From assembly GCA_903892415.1 (NCBI GenBank), contig CAITIQ010000668.1, positions 26,127 through 90,126 of the forward strand: DNA of 64,000 nucleotides. The letters run 5' to 3'. A program made the position numbers and the translations under genes. Below are positions 35,026-43,864 of this stretch, piece by piece (positions within the stretch are counted from its first letter, which is position 1; each line of letters begins with the position of its first letter). The notes beneath the pieces were generated by a model. That model saw nothing but the letters and a program-made list of their open reading frames with translations, made no database searches and was not told the origin of the DNA. The DNA comes from an uncultured delta proteobacterium. GTDB taxonomy: Bacteria; Myxococcota_A; Polyangia; Polyangiales; Polyangiaceae.

Positions 35026-36773
35026 GGTGACTTGGCCTTTGCGTCTTTGTTCTTCGACTTCGACTTGTCTTTGCCTTTGTCGGTCTTGTCCTTGGAAGGT
35101 TTTCCTTTAGGGTCTTCCTTCGACTTCGGATCGCCTTTCGCGGGCTTCTTGGCGCTCTTGTCGTCCTTCTTGTCGTCCTTCTTCTCGTCCTTCGCGTCGG
35201 CTTTCTCTTCGTCCTCTGGCTCGTCTTCGAGCGGAGTCTTTTCGAAGCCGAGCTTCTTGATCCAACCACGCTCGCCCGTTCGCCCATCAACGGCGTTCCA
35301 GACCATGCCGCTCGCTGGGTCCTTGGGTTGAGTGGGTGGTCCCTGGGTGATCACCAAGTACTCGTCCACGGTGTACTCCGCGTGAGAGTCCTTCTTTAGG
35401 CCGGGCTTACGATCATCGGGGCCGGTCCCGACGGCGACGATCTGCGTGGTTGGCGGGTACTTCTCTCGCCATTTGGTGCGCTCGCCATAAGCGCCATTGC
35501 GCACGAGCCTCGAAGAGGTGGCAACAAAGCCCGGGATCCCCCGCTGGGTGACCACGCGTTCGCCTTTGGCGAGCTTCTCCGACTCTCGCTCGACTTCCTC
35601 GAAGGGCAGGATCTCGTCGATGCGGCGGAAGTAGCTCACCGTCTGCTTGCGAGCAGGCCCGAGGATCTCCGCACGGACAACGCCACCGGCGACGCGTTCG
35701 TGCAGCACCACCGGGAAATCGAAGTTGTTTCGGAACCGGTAGGTGATGTTTGGATAGGAGACCGTCGCGTCGAGCCCGAGCGTGAGATAGGAGCTCGGCC
35801 GCGAGTGTGGGTACCGCTCGACGATCTCGAGGCCGGCGAAGAAGACGGCGGCGTGCAGCGTGCCGGAGATTTGACAGGTGCCACCACCGAGACCGTCCAC
35901 GAGCTCCCCTTGTGCGATCACCGTGGCGACGCGGTAGCCATTGGCCTCATCACGCGGGCCCACCACCTTGTTGAAGTCGAAGGTCTCGCCCGGCATCAGC
36001 ACCAAGCCGTCGAGCTTGCTGGCTGCCAATCGAAGATTGTAGGTGCGCTCCTTCGCAGGCCCGACCGAGCTGTAGCGCGTCTCGAAGAATCCCAGCACCT
36101 CGTCGAATTTGACCGCCTCGAGCTCTTTGGCGCGCCGCTTTGGGATCAGCTCCTGCACGTCCGCATCCACCGTGGTCTGGCCTTTACGAAATGCCGACTC
36201 CAGCCGAGCGAGCGTGCCGTAAACGTCGAGCTGATAGCCGACCTTCTCGGGCTTGATGGTGCGCGCTTCTAGGTTGATGACGGCGTCCTGCGCCGGACTA
36301 TCAATTTGGCCCTTGAGATCGAGCAGCTTTCCGAGCGCCCGCTCACCCGAGAGGATCAGAGGCAGCGGCACCTCGACGGCCTCACTACTACCTCGAGCAC
36401 GCTGGGCGTTCGCCAAGGGTCCACTCTCGAGGCTCGCCTCTCGAACGAACTCAGCGAGCCGCATGCGGTCGATCTCGAGGCCCAAGTCCGCGCGCGTGAT
36501 GGGCACGACTTTGCCGTCCGGCAGTCGCAGCTTCACCTCGCCGGCCGCGTACTTGCGCACCAAATCGAGCGCCTTACCGATGCGATCCTCACCCTCGGGC
36601 AAGACGTGCCCGGCGATCTTGAGGGCGGGCAAAGCAAGCGCAGGCTTGGCCTCCGGAGCCTTTGCCGGTTCATCCTTGGGCGTGAGCAGATATGCGCTCG
36701 CGGAACCACCGACGGCGAGAACACCGACGATCGCCGCGAGGCGTAGAGCACCAAAGGACCGCAACCAGGACAC
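35022..36773 (-). CDS. VanW-family protein with Lys-rich tail
   Basis: A 583-residue protein with an N-terminal membrane anchor or signal (LAAIVGVLAVGGSASAYL). A peptidoglycan-binding-4-like region lies at about 40-220, and the VanW domain follows with MPGETFDFNKVVGPR and GGGTCQISGTLHAAVFFAGL. The domain is linked to cell-wall processes and vancomycin-resistance loci, without a defined reaction. The last 75 residues are almost only Lys, Asp, Glu, Ser and Pro, a disordered tail. It starts 47 nt after uvrC and is coupled to coaBC by an ATGA overlap. Confidence 0.88.
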   Translation of the reverse strand: MSWLRSFGALRLAAIVGVLAVGGSASAYLLTPKDEPAKAPEAKPALALPALKIAGHVLPEGEDRIGKALDLVRKYAAGEVKLRLPDGKVVPITRADLGLEIDRMRLAEFVREASLESGPLANAQRARGSSEAVEVPLPLILSGERALGKLLDLKGQIDSPAQDAVINLEARTIKPEKVGYQLDVYGTLARLESAFRKGQTTVDADVQELIPKRRAKELEAVKFDEVLGFFETRYSSVGPAKERTYNLRLAASKLDGLVLMPGETFDFNKVVGPRDEANGYRVATVIAQGELVDGLGGGTCQISGTLHAAVFFAGLEIVERYPHSRPSSYLTLGLDATVSYPNITYRFRNNFDFPVVLHERVAGGVVRAEILGPARKQTVSYFRRIDEILPFEEVERESEKLAKGERVVTQRGIPGFVATSSRLVRNGAYGERTKWREKYPPTTQIVAVGTGPDDRKPGLKKDSHAEYTVDEYLVITQGPPTQPKDPASGMVWNAVDGRTGERGWIKKLGFEKTPLEDEPEDEEKADAKDEKKDDKKDDKSAKKPAKGDPKSKEDPKGKPSKDKTDKGKDKSKSKNKDAKAKSP

Positions 36774-36820
36774 GCCGGCATCTTGGTTTCTGCAGCTCCT
36801 GCTGGCAAGTCCGAGGTCGT

Positions 36821-38716
36821 TTAGGCCTTCGGTGACTCGGCCCAGCTGCGGACCTTTCGCGCTTGCGCGGCCGATATTCCAGGAATTGCTTCGAGCGCTT
36901 CGAGACTCGCCGCTCGCACCGCCTCGACCGAGCCGAGCGCGATCAGCAGGCGCTTTCTCGCCTCCTTGCCAACGCCCACGATGTCGTCGATCTCGCTCGT
37001 AAAGCGCCGTTTCTTGCCGAGCTTGGTACGCAGATGATTGGCGAAGCGATGCGCTTCGTCACGTGCGCGCGCTAGGAAGAAGAGCGCCGAGCTCTCGCCG
37101 CGCAGGGGAATGCCGTTCTTTTGACCCGGGCAGTACACACGGTCGACCAGCTTCTCACCGGTCGCTGATTCGCGCTCTTTGGCCAAGCCCACGATCGCGA
37201 GATCGTGAAGACCGAGATCGCGTGCAGCAGCCAAGGCAACGTTGAGTTGCCCGCGACCACCGTCGACCACGAAGAGGTCCGGCAGATCCCAGTCCCCAGC
37301 AGTAGACGGTTCTCCAGCCTCCTTGGCCTCAATCGCTTCTCGACCGCGACGAAATCTGCGCCCGAGGACCTCAACCATTGCGCCGTAATCATCATTGGTC
37401 ACCGAGCGCACGTGGAATGAGCGATAGCGCTTCTTGTCCGGCTGACCGTCCAGGAGCGACACCACCGCACCCACGGTATCGCTGCCACCGATGTGCGAAA
37501 TGTCGCAGCACTCGATGCGGCGCGGCAAGGTCGAGAGGCGCAGCTTGTCACGCAGCTCCAGCAGGCGAGCCTCCACGTCCTCTTGCGCTCGGCGCTTCGA
37601 CTTGAAGCTCTGCCTGGCGTTGTCCTCGGCCATGTCGAGCAGCTTCTTTCGTTGGCCGCGCTTGGGGACCACGATGGCCACTTTGCGCCCGCGTCGCTCG
37701 CTCAGCAGCTCTTCGATACCGGCCACGCCGTCGGGCAACGCCGGCAAAATGATCTCCTCCGGAATGGGCCCACGTTCTCCATCCGCCGCATAAAACTCAC
37801 TCAGGAAGTTCGACAATACCTCCTCATCCGGGAGTTCAATGCGCGTTAGCGAGTAGGCCACATTGTCGCTTACTCGGCCCGCTCGAACGAACAAGAGTTC
37901 GATCTCGACGTTGCCGCCCTCGCGATAAATGCCAATCACGTCTTGATCGACATCGCTCAGCGAAACCACGCTTTGGGCCTCGCGGATCGATTCGACGGCA
38001 CGCAGCTGATCCCGATAGATGGCTGCGCGCTCAAACTCGGTCTGCGCCGAAGCCTCGCTCATCCACGCGCCGAGCGAGCGCGTAAGCTCGTCATGGCGCC
38101 CTTCGAGAAACATGGCCACGGCTTTGACCTGAGCCATGTATGCCGGTTCATCTACTTGGTGGACGCAGGGCGCGTCGCAGCGTTTGATTTGGTATTGCAG
38201 ACACGGTCGCTTGCGCGAGGCGAAGTCTGCGTCGGAGCAGGTGCGCAAGTGAAAGTGCTTGTTGACGAGGTGAAGCGTTCGCCGAGCACTGGTCGCAGAA
38301 TGATAGGGGCCGAAATAGCGTGCTCCATCGGGAGACGGTCGCCGAACCGTCTCGAGGCGAGCCCACGGTTTTGTGGTCTCCAAGCGCAAACATAGGAAGT
38401 CCTTGTCGTCGCGGAGTTTGACGTTGAACTTCGGTTGGTGCTGCTTGATCAGCTCGTTCTCGAGGACCGCCGCTTCCTTCTCAGAGCGAGTGACCACCGT
38501 TCGAAGGTCGACAACCAAGCTGCGCAAGAGCGGAATGAAGTAACGGGAGTCGCTGCCGCTCGCCTGGAAGTAGCTGCGCACACGCGAGCGTAGGTTCTTC
38601 GCTTTACCGACGTAGAGGACCTCGAGCTCTGCGCCAATAAAGAGGTAGCAGCCTGGCTCGTTCGGCAAGGCCTCGAGCTGGGTCTCGACCAGCAGCGGTT
38701 GCTCCACGCCCGTCAA
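36821..38716 (-). CDS. uvrC: Excinuclease ABC subunit C
   Basis: A 631-residue nucleotide excision repair nuclease. The N-terminal GIY-YIG domain has GCYLFIGAELEVLYVGKAKN. A CxxC-type segment and the UVR helix follow in FERAAIYRDQLRAVESIREA. The RNase H-like endonuclease domain contains ECCDISHIGGSDTVGAVVS and LFVVDGGRGQLNVALAA, and the C-terminal helix-hairpin-helix pair ends in LEAIPGISAAQARKV. UvrC makes both incisions after UvrAB loading. The start is TTG 38716, overlapping the upstream stop (TTGA); a GTG at 38707 is the alternative. Confidence 0.96.
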   Translation of the reverse strand: MTGVEQPLLVETQLEALPNEPGCYLFIGAELEVLYVGKAKNLRSRVRSYFQASGSDSRYFIPLLRSLVVDLRTVVTRSEKEAAVLENELIKQHQPKFNVKLRDDKDFLCLRLETTKPWARLETVRRPSPDGARYFGPYHSATSARRTLHLVNKHFHLRTCSDADFASRKRPCLQYQIKRCDAPCVHQVDEPAYMAQVKAVAMFLEGRHDELTRSLGAWMSEASAQTEFERAAIYRDQLRAVESIREAQSVVSLSDVDQDVIGIYREGGNVEIELLFVRAGRVSDNVAYSLTRIELPDEEVLSNFLSEFYAADGERGPIPEEIILPALPDGVAGIEELLSERRGRKVAIVVPKRGQRKKLLDMAEDNARQSFKSKRRAQEDVEARLLELRDKLRLSTLPRRIECCDISHIGGSDTVGAVVSLLDGQPDKKRYRSFHVRSVTNDDYGAMVEVLGRRFRRGREAIEAKEAGEPSTAGDWDLPDLFVVDGGRGQLNVALAAARDLGLHDLAIVGLAKERESATGEKLVDRVYCPGQKNGIPLRGESSALFFLARARDEAHRFANHLRTKLGKKRRFTSEIDDIVGVGKEARKRLLIALGSVEAVRAASLEALEAIPGISAAQARKVRSWAESPKA

Positions 38717-39444
38717 AGCGCACCGACGAACGTCAGGCCAGGAATTGGTCCCTCCGTCGTCGTAGCAAACGGGAGGAAAGCACTCGTCGAGTGGGCCTTT
38801 TCAAAGGCGATCCCGCGCAAGATCAGGCTTGTGGCCCCATGCACGGTCAAAAGGCCCGACCAAGTTGCCAGGCCAATCCATTCCGCGCGTCCCTCCGGAT
38901 CCGTGACGGCCTTTATCGTAGTAAGCAAAAACTCCGGTGCCATAAGCGCGGTCTGCGGAATAGACATGTAGTCAGGTAGTGGCCGGCCGTCGACCAGGGT
39001 CGCGATCGCCACACCCGAGAAGTAGGTGTTTATGGCCAGCACCGAAGAGAGACCGAAGCGCGCCCTTACATCAATGGAAGGGCCGGACCCAATCAGGCTC
39101 CACGCCCCGAAGGTAGACAGTGTGCCCAGCAGCGTCGCAAACGGGAAGATCCCGAGCTCTGGGCCTTCATCGTCGGTGAACGCCGCAAACCCTGCGCCGA
39201 GGCCGTTCAACGCGAGCGCTTGAAGCCCGACGACTGAAGTCTGCGCGATCATCCAGCCGGTGTCCGGCTCTTCGTTGGCGTCGACCTTGACAGCCGAATA
39301 GACGGTGAACACGACGTCGGAGACGACCAAGCTGGTAACGACGGTCGCCCCGATAACGGCATCCTCATCGTCGGCTTGCGCCGTTGCCGCTGGGGCGCTG
39401 GCTGCGCAGAGCAGCAGAGGGCCAAGAAGGCGTTTTCGCAACAT
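38713..39444 (-). CDS. Hypothetical exported membrane protein
   Basis: A 243-residue protein with a signal peptide (RKRLLGPLLLCAASAPAATA). Several hydrophobic segments follow, alternating with small loops, for example FATLLGTLSTFGAWSLIGSG and AINTYFSGVAIATLV. A longer open frame to 39918 runs across the TPR gene in another frame and is rejected. No family is recognised. It lies 13 nt after the TPR gene and overlaps uvrC by 4 nt, so it is part of the seven-gene operon. Confidence 0.65.
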   Translation of the reverse strand: MLRKRLLGPLLLCAASAPAATAQADDEDAVIGATVVTSLVVSDVVFTVYSAVKVDANEEPDTGWMIAQTSVVGLQALALNGLGAGFAAFTDDEGPELGIFPFATLLGTLSTFGAWSLIGSGPSIDVRARFGLSSVLAINTYFSGVAIATLVDGRPLPDYMSIPQTALMAPEFLLTTIKAVTDPEGRAEWIGLATWSGLLTVHGATSLILRGIAFEKAHSTSAFLPFATTTEGPIPGLTFVGAL

Positions 39445-39457
39445 CGCAGCTCGGAGT

Positions 39458-40168
39458 CTAACGCCGACCTTCCACAAGACGAAGGTACATCGAAGCGATC
39501 TTGTCAGCCGGGTTGTGCCGGAGCGCTTCCTTGAACGAGCCCAACGCAGCCTCGAGGTTTCCAGCTGTGTAAAACGTGACACCGAGCTGAACGTGCGCGG
39601 GTGCGTAGCTGGGCTTAACAGCGAGCGCCGCTCGAAAGGCCGCCTCAGCCGCCACGGGATCACCGTGGTCGCGGTGAAGACCTCCAAGTTTGACGTGCAG
39701 ATCACTGAAGGTTGGGCGCAGCGCCACAGCCTTCTCGAGTTCGCCGATGGCTTCCTTGACGTACCCAGCTTGGGCGTAGGCCTGAGCGAGGTCAGCGTGC
39801 ATATTGGCGATCTTTCCCAACGCGTATGGGTCTCTTGCGCTTCCGTCCTTGTTGCCCGAAGCACTCGTTCGCACCTCTTCGTAGACGATCTTCGCGGCAT
39901 CGTAATCGCCGAGGTCATTGCACGTCACAACCAGGTTGAGCAGCGCTTCGGTGTAGTTCGGATTGAGTCGCACGGCGTCCTCGAAGGCGGACCGCGCAAG
40001 CTCAAACTCCCCACGCTCATGGCGGGTGATACCCAGCAAATTCTGCACGTCGGCCAAGCCTGGCTCGCGCTCGAGCACCTGCAATAGGAGCGGTTCCGCA
40101 TGGTCGAACTCGCGACGATCGAAATGCTCCTTTGCTAGAAGCAGCTTGTGCTTCAACCTTTCGTCCAT
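39458..40168 (-). CDS. TPR-repeat protein
   Basis: A 236-residue soluble protein built of about five TPR motifs. Examples are FDHAEPLLLQVLEREPGLAD, GEFELARSAFEDAVRLNPNY, GYVKEAIGELEKAVALRPTF and GNLEAALGSFKEALRHNPAD. There is no signal peptide. It is probably an adaptor with an unknown partner. It is the first gene of the leftward operon leading to uvrC and coaBC and is divergent from the M23 peptidase gene (91-nt gap). Confidence 0.85.
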   Translation of the reverse strand: MDERLKHKLLLAKEHFDRREFDHAEPLLLQVLEREPGLADVQNLLGITRHERGEFELARSAFEDAVRLNPNYTEALLNLVVTCNDLGDYDAAKIVYEEVRTSASGNKDGSARDPYALGKIANMHADLAQAYAQAGYVKEAIGELEKAVALRPTFSDLHVKLGGLHRDHGDPVAAEAAFRAALAVKPSYAPAHVQLGVTFYTAGNLEAALGSFKEALRHNPADKIASMYLRLVEGRR

Positions 40169-40259
40169 CGCGGCAGTGAAGCATGGCTCCCGCTGCTTGG
40201 GCTAAGAACGTAGGGTTTGTTCAGTTGCTCCACCCTCATCCCACTGGTACACCCACGCC

Positions 40260-42269
40260 GTGGCAGAGGACGTTGCATCCCCCGACGGCCCGGTGTCCAC
40301 GCGCGCAAAGCTTCCAAGTGAACCTGGCGCGGGTGGTTCGCCTAGCCAACCGCCTCCCGTCGTGGAAAGCAGCGAAAGCCCTGGGAGCCTCAAACCCCAT
40401 TCGCTGCGGCGACTGAACGCGATTGCGCGTGGGGATTTGCCTACCATGAGCGCCCGTCGACGCGTGCTCGAGTCGCGAATGCCCGATCCGGATGAGCCGC
40501 CGGTTGCGACGCCTGTATCAAACAGCCGGGTGAGTTCACGACCGAGCGTACGGGGCGCAGGGCCGTCGAATCCCGCGCCTGGCGAACGGGATTCCGCGTC
40601 GAAGAACGTCCAAGCACTCAACATCGGATTTGCTACACCGCGCATGCCGCCGGCCTCGTCGACTTCGCGTTGGGTGGGTCGCTCGCCCGACGCGGAGGCC
40701 AATCGTGGCCCTGCTTCTTCACTGGCCCTGACTCCGCGCATGACCGCCTTGTTTGGCGGTCTATTCGGGCTGGCCACCGTAACGACGATCATCGCCCTGC
40801 TGATTCAGGGGTCTCCCCCGAGAGACGTACGTTCGATGGCGAGCGCCATTGCCTCGAGTAGCTCCGGCGCGGCCAATGGCGCGTCGGACGCGGCGAGCGA
40901 TAAGAGCGCAGCTCCAGTCTCGAAGAAGCGCGTTCGAATCAAACAACCAGGCCCACCACGCGTCGCCGATCTAGCCAAAGACTCGTCCGTTCGGCTGGTG
41001 GAAGACACGATGGGCCCGCGCTCCTTCATTGCAGCGCTCGGAGAGAAGGGCGTTCCCAAAGACCAGGTCTACCGCCTACTCAAGGCGTTTGATGGGGTCC
41101 GTAAGTTCGACAAGACCGGGAAGAAGGACCGCTTCGTTGTGGCCCTCGACCGCTCGACAAATCAGGTGCGCGGCTTTGAGTTCGTCGTGTCGCCGTTGGA
41201 GATCTACCAAGCGCTCGATCAGAACGGCACGCTGTCGGCGCAGAAGCTCGACTTGAAGGTGAACGAGGAGGAGGTCTCCGCTTCTTTCTACGTGTCCAAG
41301 AATCTGCAACGCTCAATCGAGTGGGCGGGCCTCGAGCCGGACATCTTGCGGGTGATCGATGAAGCGTTGATCGGCAAGTTGTCTCACGAGAGCTTCGATG
41401 AAGGTGGCGTGGTGCGCGTGATCGCAACCGAGGTCACCACGCTTGGAGAGTTTGTTCGCTACAAGAACGTCGTCGCTGTTGAATATCAGCCTCCGGATCC
41501 GTCGGCCGCTCCAACGCGCGGCTACTCGTATCAAGGGGCTTCTGCCAAAGGCTACTTCGACGACAAGGGGCGCCAGCCCGATGGTAGCGGGTGGGCTTCA
41601 CCCGTTCCAGGCGCGCCTGTCACGAGTAAGTTCAACCCGAAGCGGCTGCACCCGGTGCTGAAGAAGGTCATGCCACACAACGGCACGGACTACGGAGCAT
41701 CGACGGGAACCCCTGTTTACGCAGTTTTCAGCGGCAAGCTTTCCTTCGTCGGCAACGCTGGTCCGTGCGGCAACATGGTGGCCATCCAGCACGCCAACGG
41801 CATTGAGAGTGGCTACTGCCATCTGAGTAAGATCACTCCCGGGCTCAAGGTGGGCCAGCCCGTGAAGTCGCGGGCCCCGATCGGCCAGGTTGGAACCACA
41901 GGTCGTTCAACCGGCCCTCATCTTCATTTTTGGACTAAGCGTGACTCCAAGTACTTCGACTCGGAGACGCTCAAGATCGACGGCTTCCGCGTATTGCCTT
42001 CAGACGAGAGGCCGGCGTTCGCGCTGCGCAAGACCGAGCTCGAGGCTCGACTGGCTGCGCTTCCGCTCCCGGAGCCTCCGCCCGCAGAGGCCGCCGCCAA
42101 GCCACCGGCCGCTTCTCCAGAGAGCGGTGACCCCGCGCTCGAGGAAGAGGCGGAGGGCGAGCCTCAGGCGAAGACGGGTGGTTCGGCCAAGCCCTCAGCG
42201 AAGCCGACCTCGGTAGCGGTGGACCCGGGCGACGGGGATGATCTCGTCGGCGCCGACCTAAAGCGCTGA
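40260..42269 (+). CDS. M23-family peptidoglycan endopeptidase, membrane-anchored
   Basis: A 669-residue protein starting at GTG 40260. About 160 hydrophilic, disordered cytoplasmic residues precede one transmembrane helix (GGLFGLATVTTIIALLI, residues near 165-182). An OapA/MepM-like N-terminal region follows (DRFVVALDRSTNQVRGFEFV). The lysostaphin-type Zn protease domain has His473/Asp477 in HNGTD and His554/His556 in GPHLHF. The C terminus is Ala/Pro/Glu-rich. It should cleave peptidoglycan cross-links in the periplasm, like MepM. No LytM-inactivating substitution is seen, so it is likely active. Confidence 0.9.
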   Translation: MAEDVASPDGPVSTRAKLPSEPGAGGSPSQPPPVVESSESPGSLKPHSLRRLNAIARGDLPTMSARRRVLESRMPDPDEPPVATPVSNSRVSSRPSVRGAGPSNPAPGERDSASKNVQALNIGFATPRMPPASSTSRWVGRSPDAEANRGPASSLALTPRMTALFGGLFGLATVTTIIALLIQGSPPRDVRSMASAIASSSSGAANGASDAASDKSAAPVSKKRVRIKQPGPPRVADLAKDSSVRLVEDTMGPRSFIAALGEKGVPKDQVYRLLKAFDGVRKFDKTGKKDRFVVALDRSTNQVRGFEFVVSPLEIYQALDQNGTLSAQKLDLKVNEEEVSASFYVSKNLQRSIEWAGLEPDILRVIDEALIGKLSHESFDEGGVVRVIATEVTTLGEFVRYKNVVAVEYQPPDPSAAPTRGYSYQGASAKGYFDDKGRQPDGSGWASPVPGAPVTSKFNPKRLHPVLKKVMPHNGTDYGASTGTPVYAVFSGKLSFVGNAGPCGNMVAIQHANGIESGYCHLSKITPGLKVGQPVKSRAPIGQVGTTGRSTGPHLHFWTKRDSKYFDSETLKIDGFRVLPSDERPAFALRKTELEARLAALPLPEPPPAEAAAKPPAASPESGDPALEEEAEGEPQAKTGGSAKPSAKPTSVAVDPGDGDDLVGADLKR

Positions 42270-42314
42270 CCGCTGCGAAGCACGGTCCGCCAATGAGTGA
42301 GCGCGCTGGCGACA

Positions 42315-43769
42315 TCAACGCTTGGCGAGGCCCTTCGTTAGCGACTCCGCCGTTTTGCTGCCACCGATCGCGGCCGCGAGGATGCTCTGCCCGGGAAACG
42401 CCGTGTCACCAACGAGCCACACGTTGGGCAGCACGGACGTTGGACCGAGCGAGCGATAGTTACTTAAGCCGACCCGACGGGGCACGCCACCGACATAGCC
42501 TTGCGGGCGCCCAACGAAGCGCGCGAACGTGCGCGGGCTTGCGGTCATCTCGCGGACGGTGGCGCGGGCGAGCTCTGGGTAGGCCTCATCGAGCGTTTGG
42601 CGCATTCTCGCTTGGACCTCCGCGACCATGGCTCCGTCAGCCGGCAGCGCAATGTGCGTTGAGGCCGTCATGGTCCGAAAACCTGGCCCAGCCTTTTCTT
42701 CATCGGCAGCGCTCAGCGAGCAGAAGACATGATGGCCCTGGGTTGGCGGATGATTTCCCGCGGCCGTGATGTCGACATGGTGGGCCTCGGGAGAAATCAG
42801 CCCCTCGTCCCGCACCACGCGATAGAGCATGGCCGCACCGCAGCCTGTGCGCACCGCGGTATCGAGCTGCTGCAATTCAGCGTTATGAGATAGTGGAATG
42901 CCAAGCAAGTTGGCTGCAGCCTCCGGGAGGAGATTGAGCACTAGACTGCGCGCCTTGATTGAGCCACGGCGAGTCGTGAGACGAAAGCCATCCGCCTCGC
43001 GGGTGACCTCGCGGACACGGTCGGTCAGGTGCACAGAGGCCCCGGCCGCCACAACGGCTTCGGCGAAAAGCCGCGCCAATACTCCTATTCCTCCGCGCAC
43101 GTGCCCTGTCCCTCGAAATGGGTAATCGATTGCAGCGAGGGCGAAGGACGCCTCTGCCTCATCCACCGTGGTCTGCACGGTGATTTGGCAAAGCGAGTCG
43201 AGATAGCTCCATAGCCGCTTGGCCCCTCGCAGCTTGTAAGCGTCCAACATACTGCCCAAGCTTTGGCCCAGCCAACGCAAGAGCGGCGCGTAGCGCAGCG
43301 ACGTGCCTATGTGCCGAAGGAAGGCTTTGGCATCGAAAGGGAGCAACAACGTTGGGTCCTCGAACAAGGACCAAAGCACCTTGGCTAGTTGTTGTTGCCG
43401 GGCGAAGAAGCGGCGGATGTCATGCGCATGCGCGGGCTCCAGCGCTGCCCACGCCTCAACAAACGCTGTTCGGTCGGACGGCACATCCAACTGAAATTCT
43501 GGCGTCCGTATGTGCAACACAGGATCGAGCAGCCGAACCGGCGCGCGTAGGCCATAGCGAGCAAGCGAGCGCTGAAAGTAACCATCGTCGCCCAAACCGG
43601 CGAACAGGGTCGCGCCCGACTCGTATTCGGCGCCGCCGCGCCGAAAGGTGCTGGCGCACCCACCAGGGTAGGAAAGCGACTCGAACAAAGCGACGGAGCA
43701 GCCTAACTCTGCCGCACGCAAGGCTGCACCGAGGCCACCAAAGCCCGCGCCGACAACGGCGACATCCAC
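42315..43769 (-). CDS. Phytoene-desaturase-like FAD-dependent oxidoreductase
   Basis: A protein of about 484 residues of the CrtI/CrtISO amine-oxidase-like flavoprotein group. The FAD motif is VVGAGFGGLGAALRAAELGC, followed by PGGCASTFRRGGAEYESGAT, and the C-terminal motif is NVWLVGDTAFPGQSILAAAI. The substrate may be a carotenoid-like or other polyunsaturated lipid; no carotenoid genes are adjacent. GTG 43769 is taken as the start because it sits just before the FAD motif. TTG 43844 and the long open frame overlapping the kinase gene are less secure. Confidence 0.82.
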   Translation of the reverse strand: MDVAVVGAGFGGLGAALRAAELGCSVALFESLSYPGGCASTFRRGGAEYESGATLFAGLGDDGYFQRSLARYGLRAPVRLLDPVLHIRTPEFQLDVPSDRTAFVEAWAALEPAHAHDIRRFFARQQQLAKVLWSLFEDPTLLLPFDAKAFLRHIGTSLRYAPLLRWLGQSLGSMLDAYKLRGAKRLWSYLDSLCQITVQTTVDEAEASFALAAIDYPFRGTGHVRGGIGVLARLFAEAVVAAGASVHLTDRVREVTREADGFRLTTRRGSIKARSLVLNLLPEAAANLLGIPLSHNAELQQLDTAVRTGCGAAMLYRVVRDEGLISPEAHHVDITAAGNHPPTQGHHVFCSLSAADEEKAGPGFRTMTASTHIALPADGAMVAEVQARMRQTLDEAYPELARATVREMTASPRTFARFVGRPQGYVGGVPRRVGLSNYRSLGPTSVLPNVWLVGDTAFPGQSILAAAIGGSKTAESLTKGLAKR

Positions 43770-43864
43770 CGTGCTGCGGGCAGGGACACGTGCTTTTGAG
43801 TCTGTAGCCAGGGCCGGACTGTAGGGACCTCCACGCCACCTCGGCAAGTCCCAGCATGTTCCCG

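Noticed and set aside
38713..39918. 401-codon open frame extending from the exported protein across the TPR gene
   Set aside because: The N-terminal 158 residues are out of frame with the real TPR gene and Arg/Ser/Thr-rich; the signal peptide at 39444 marks the true start.
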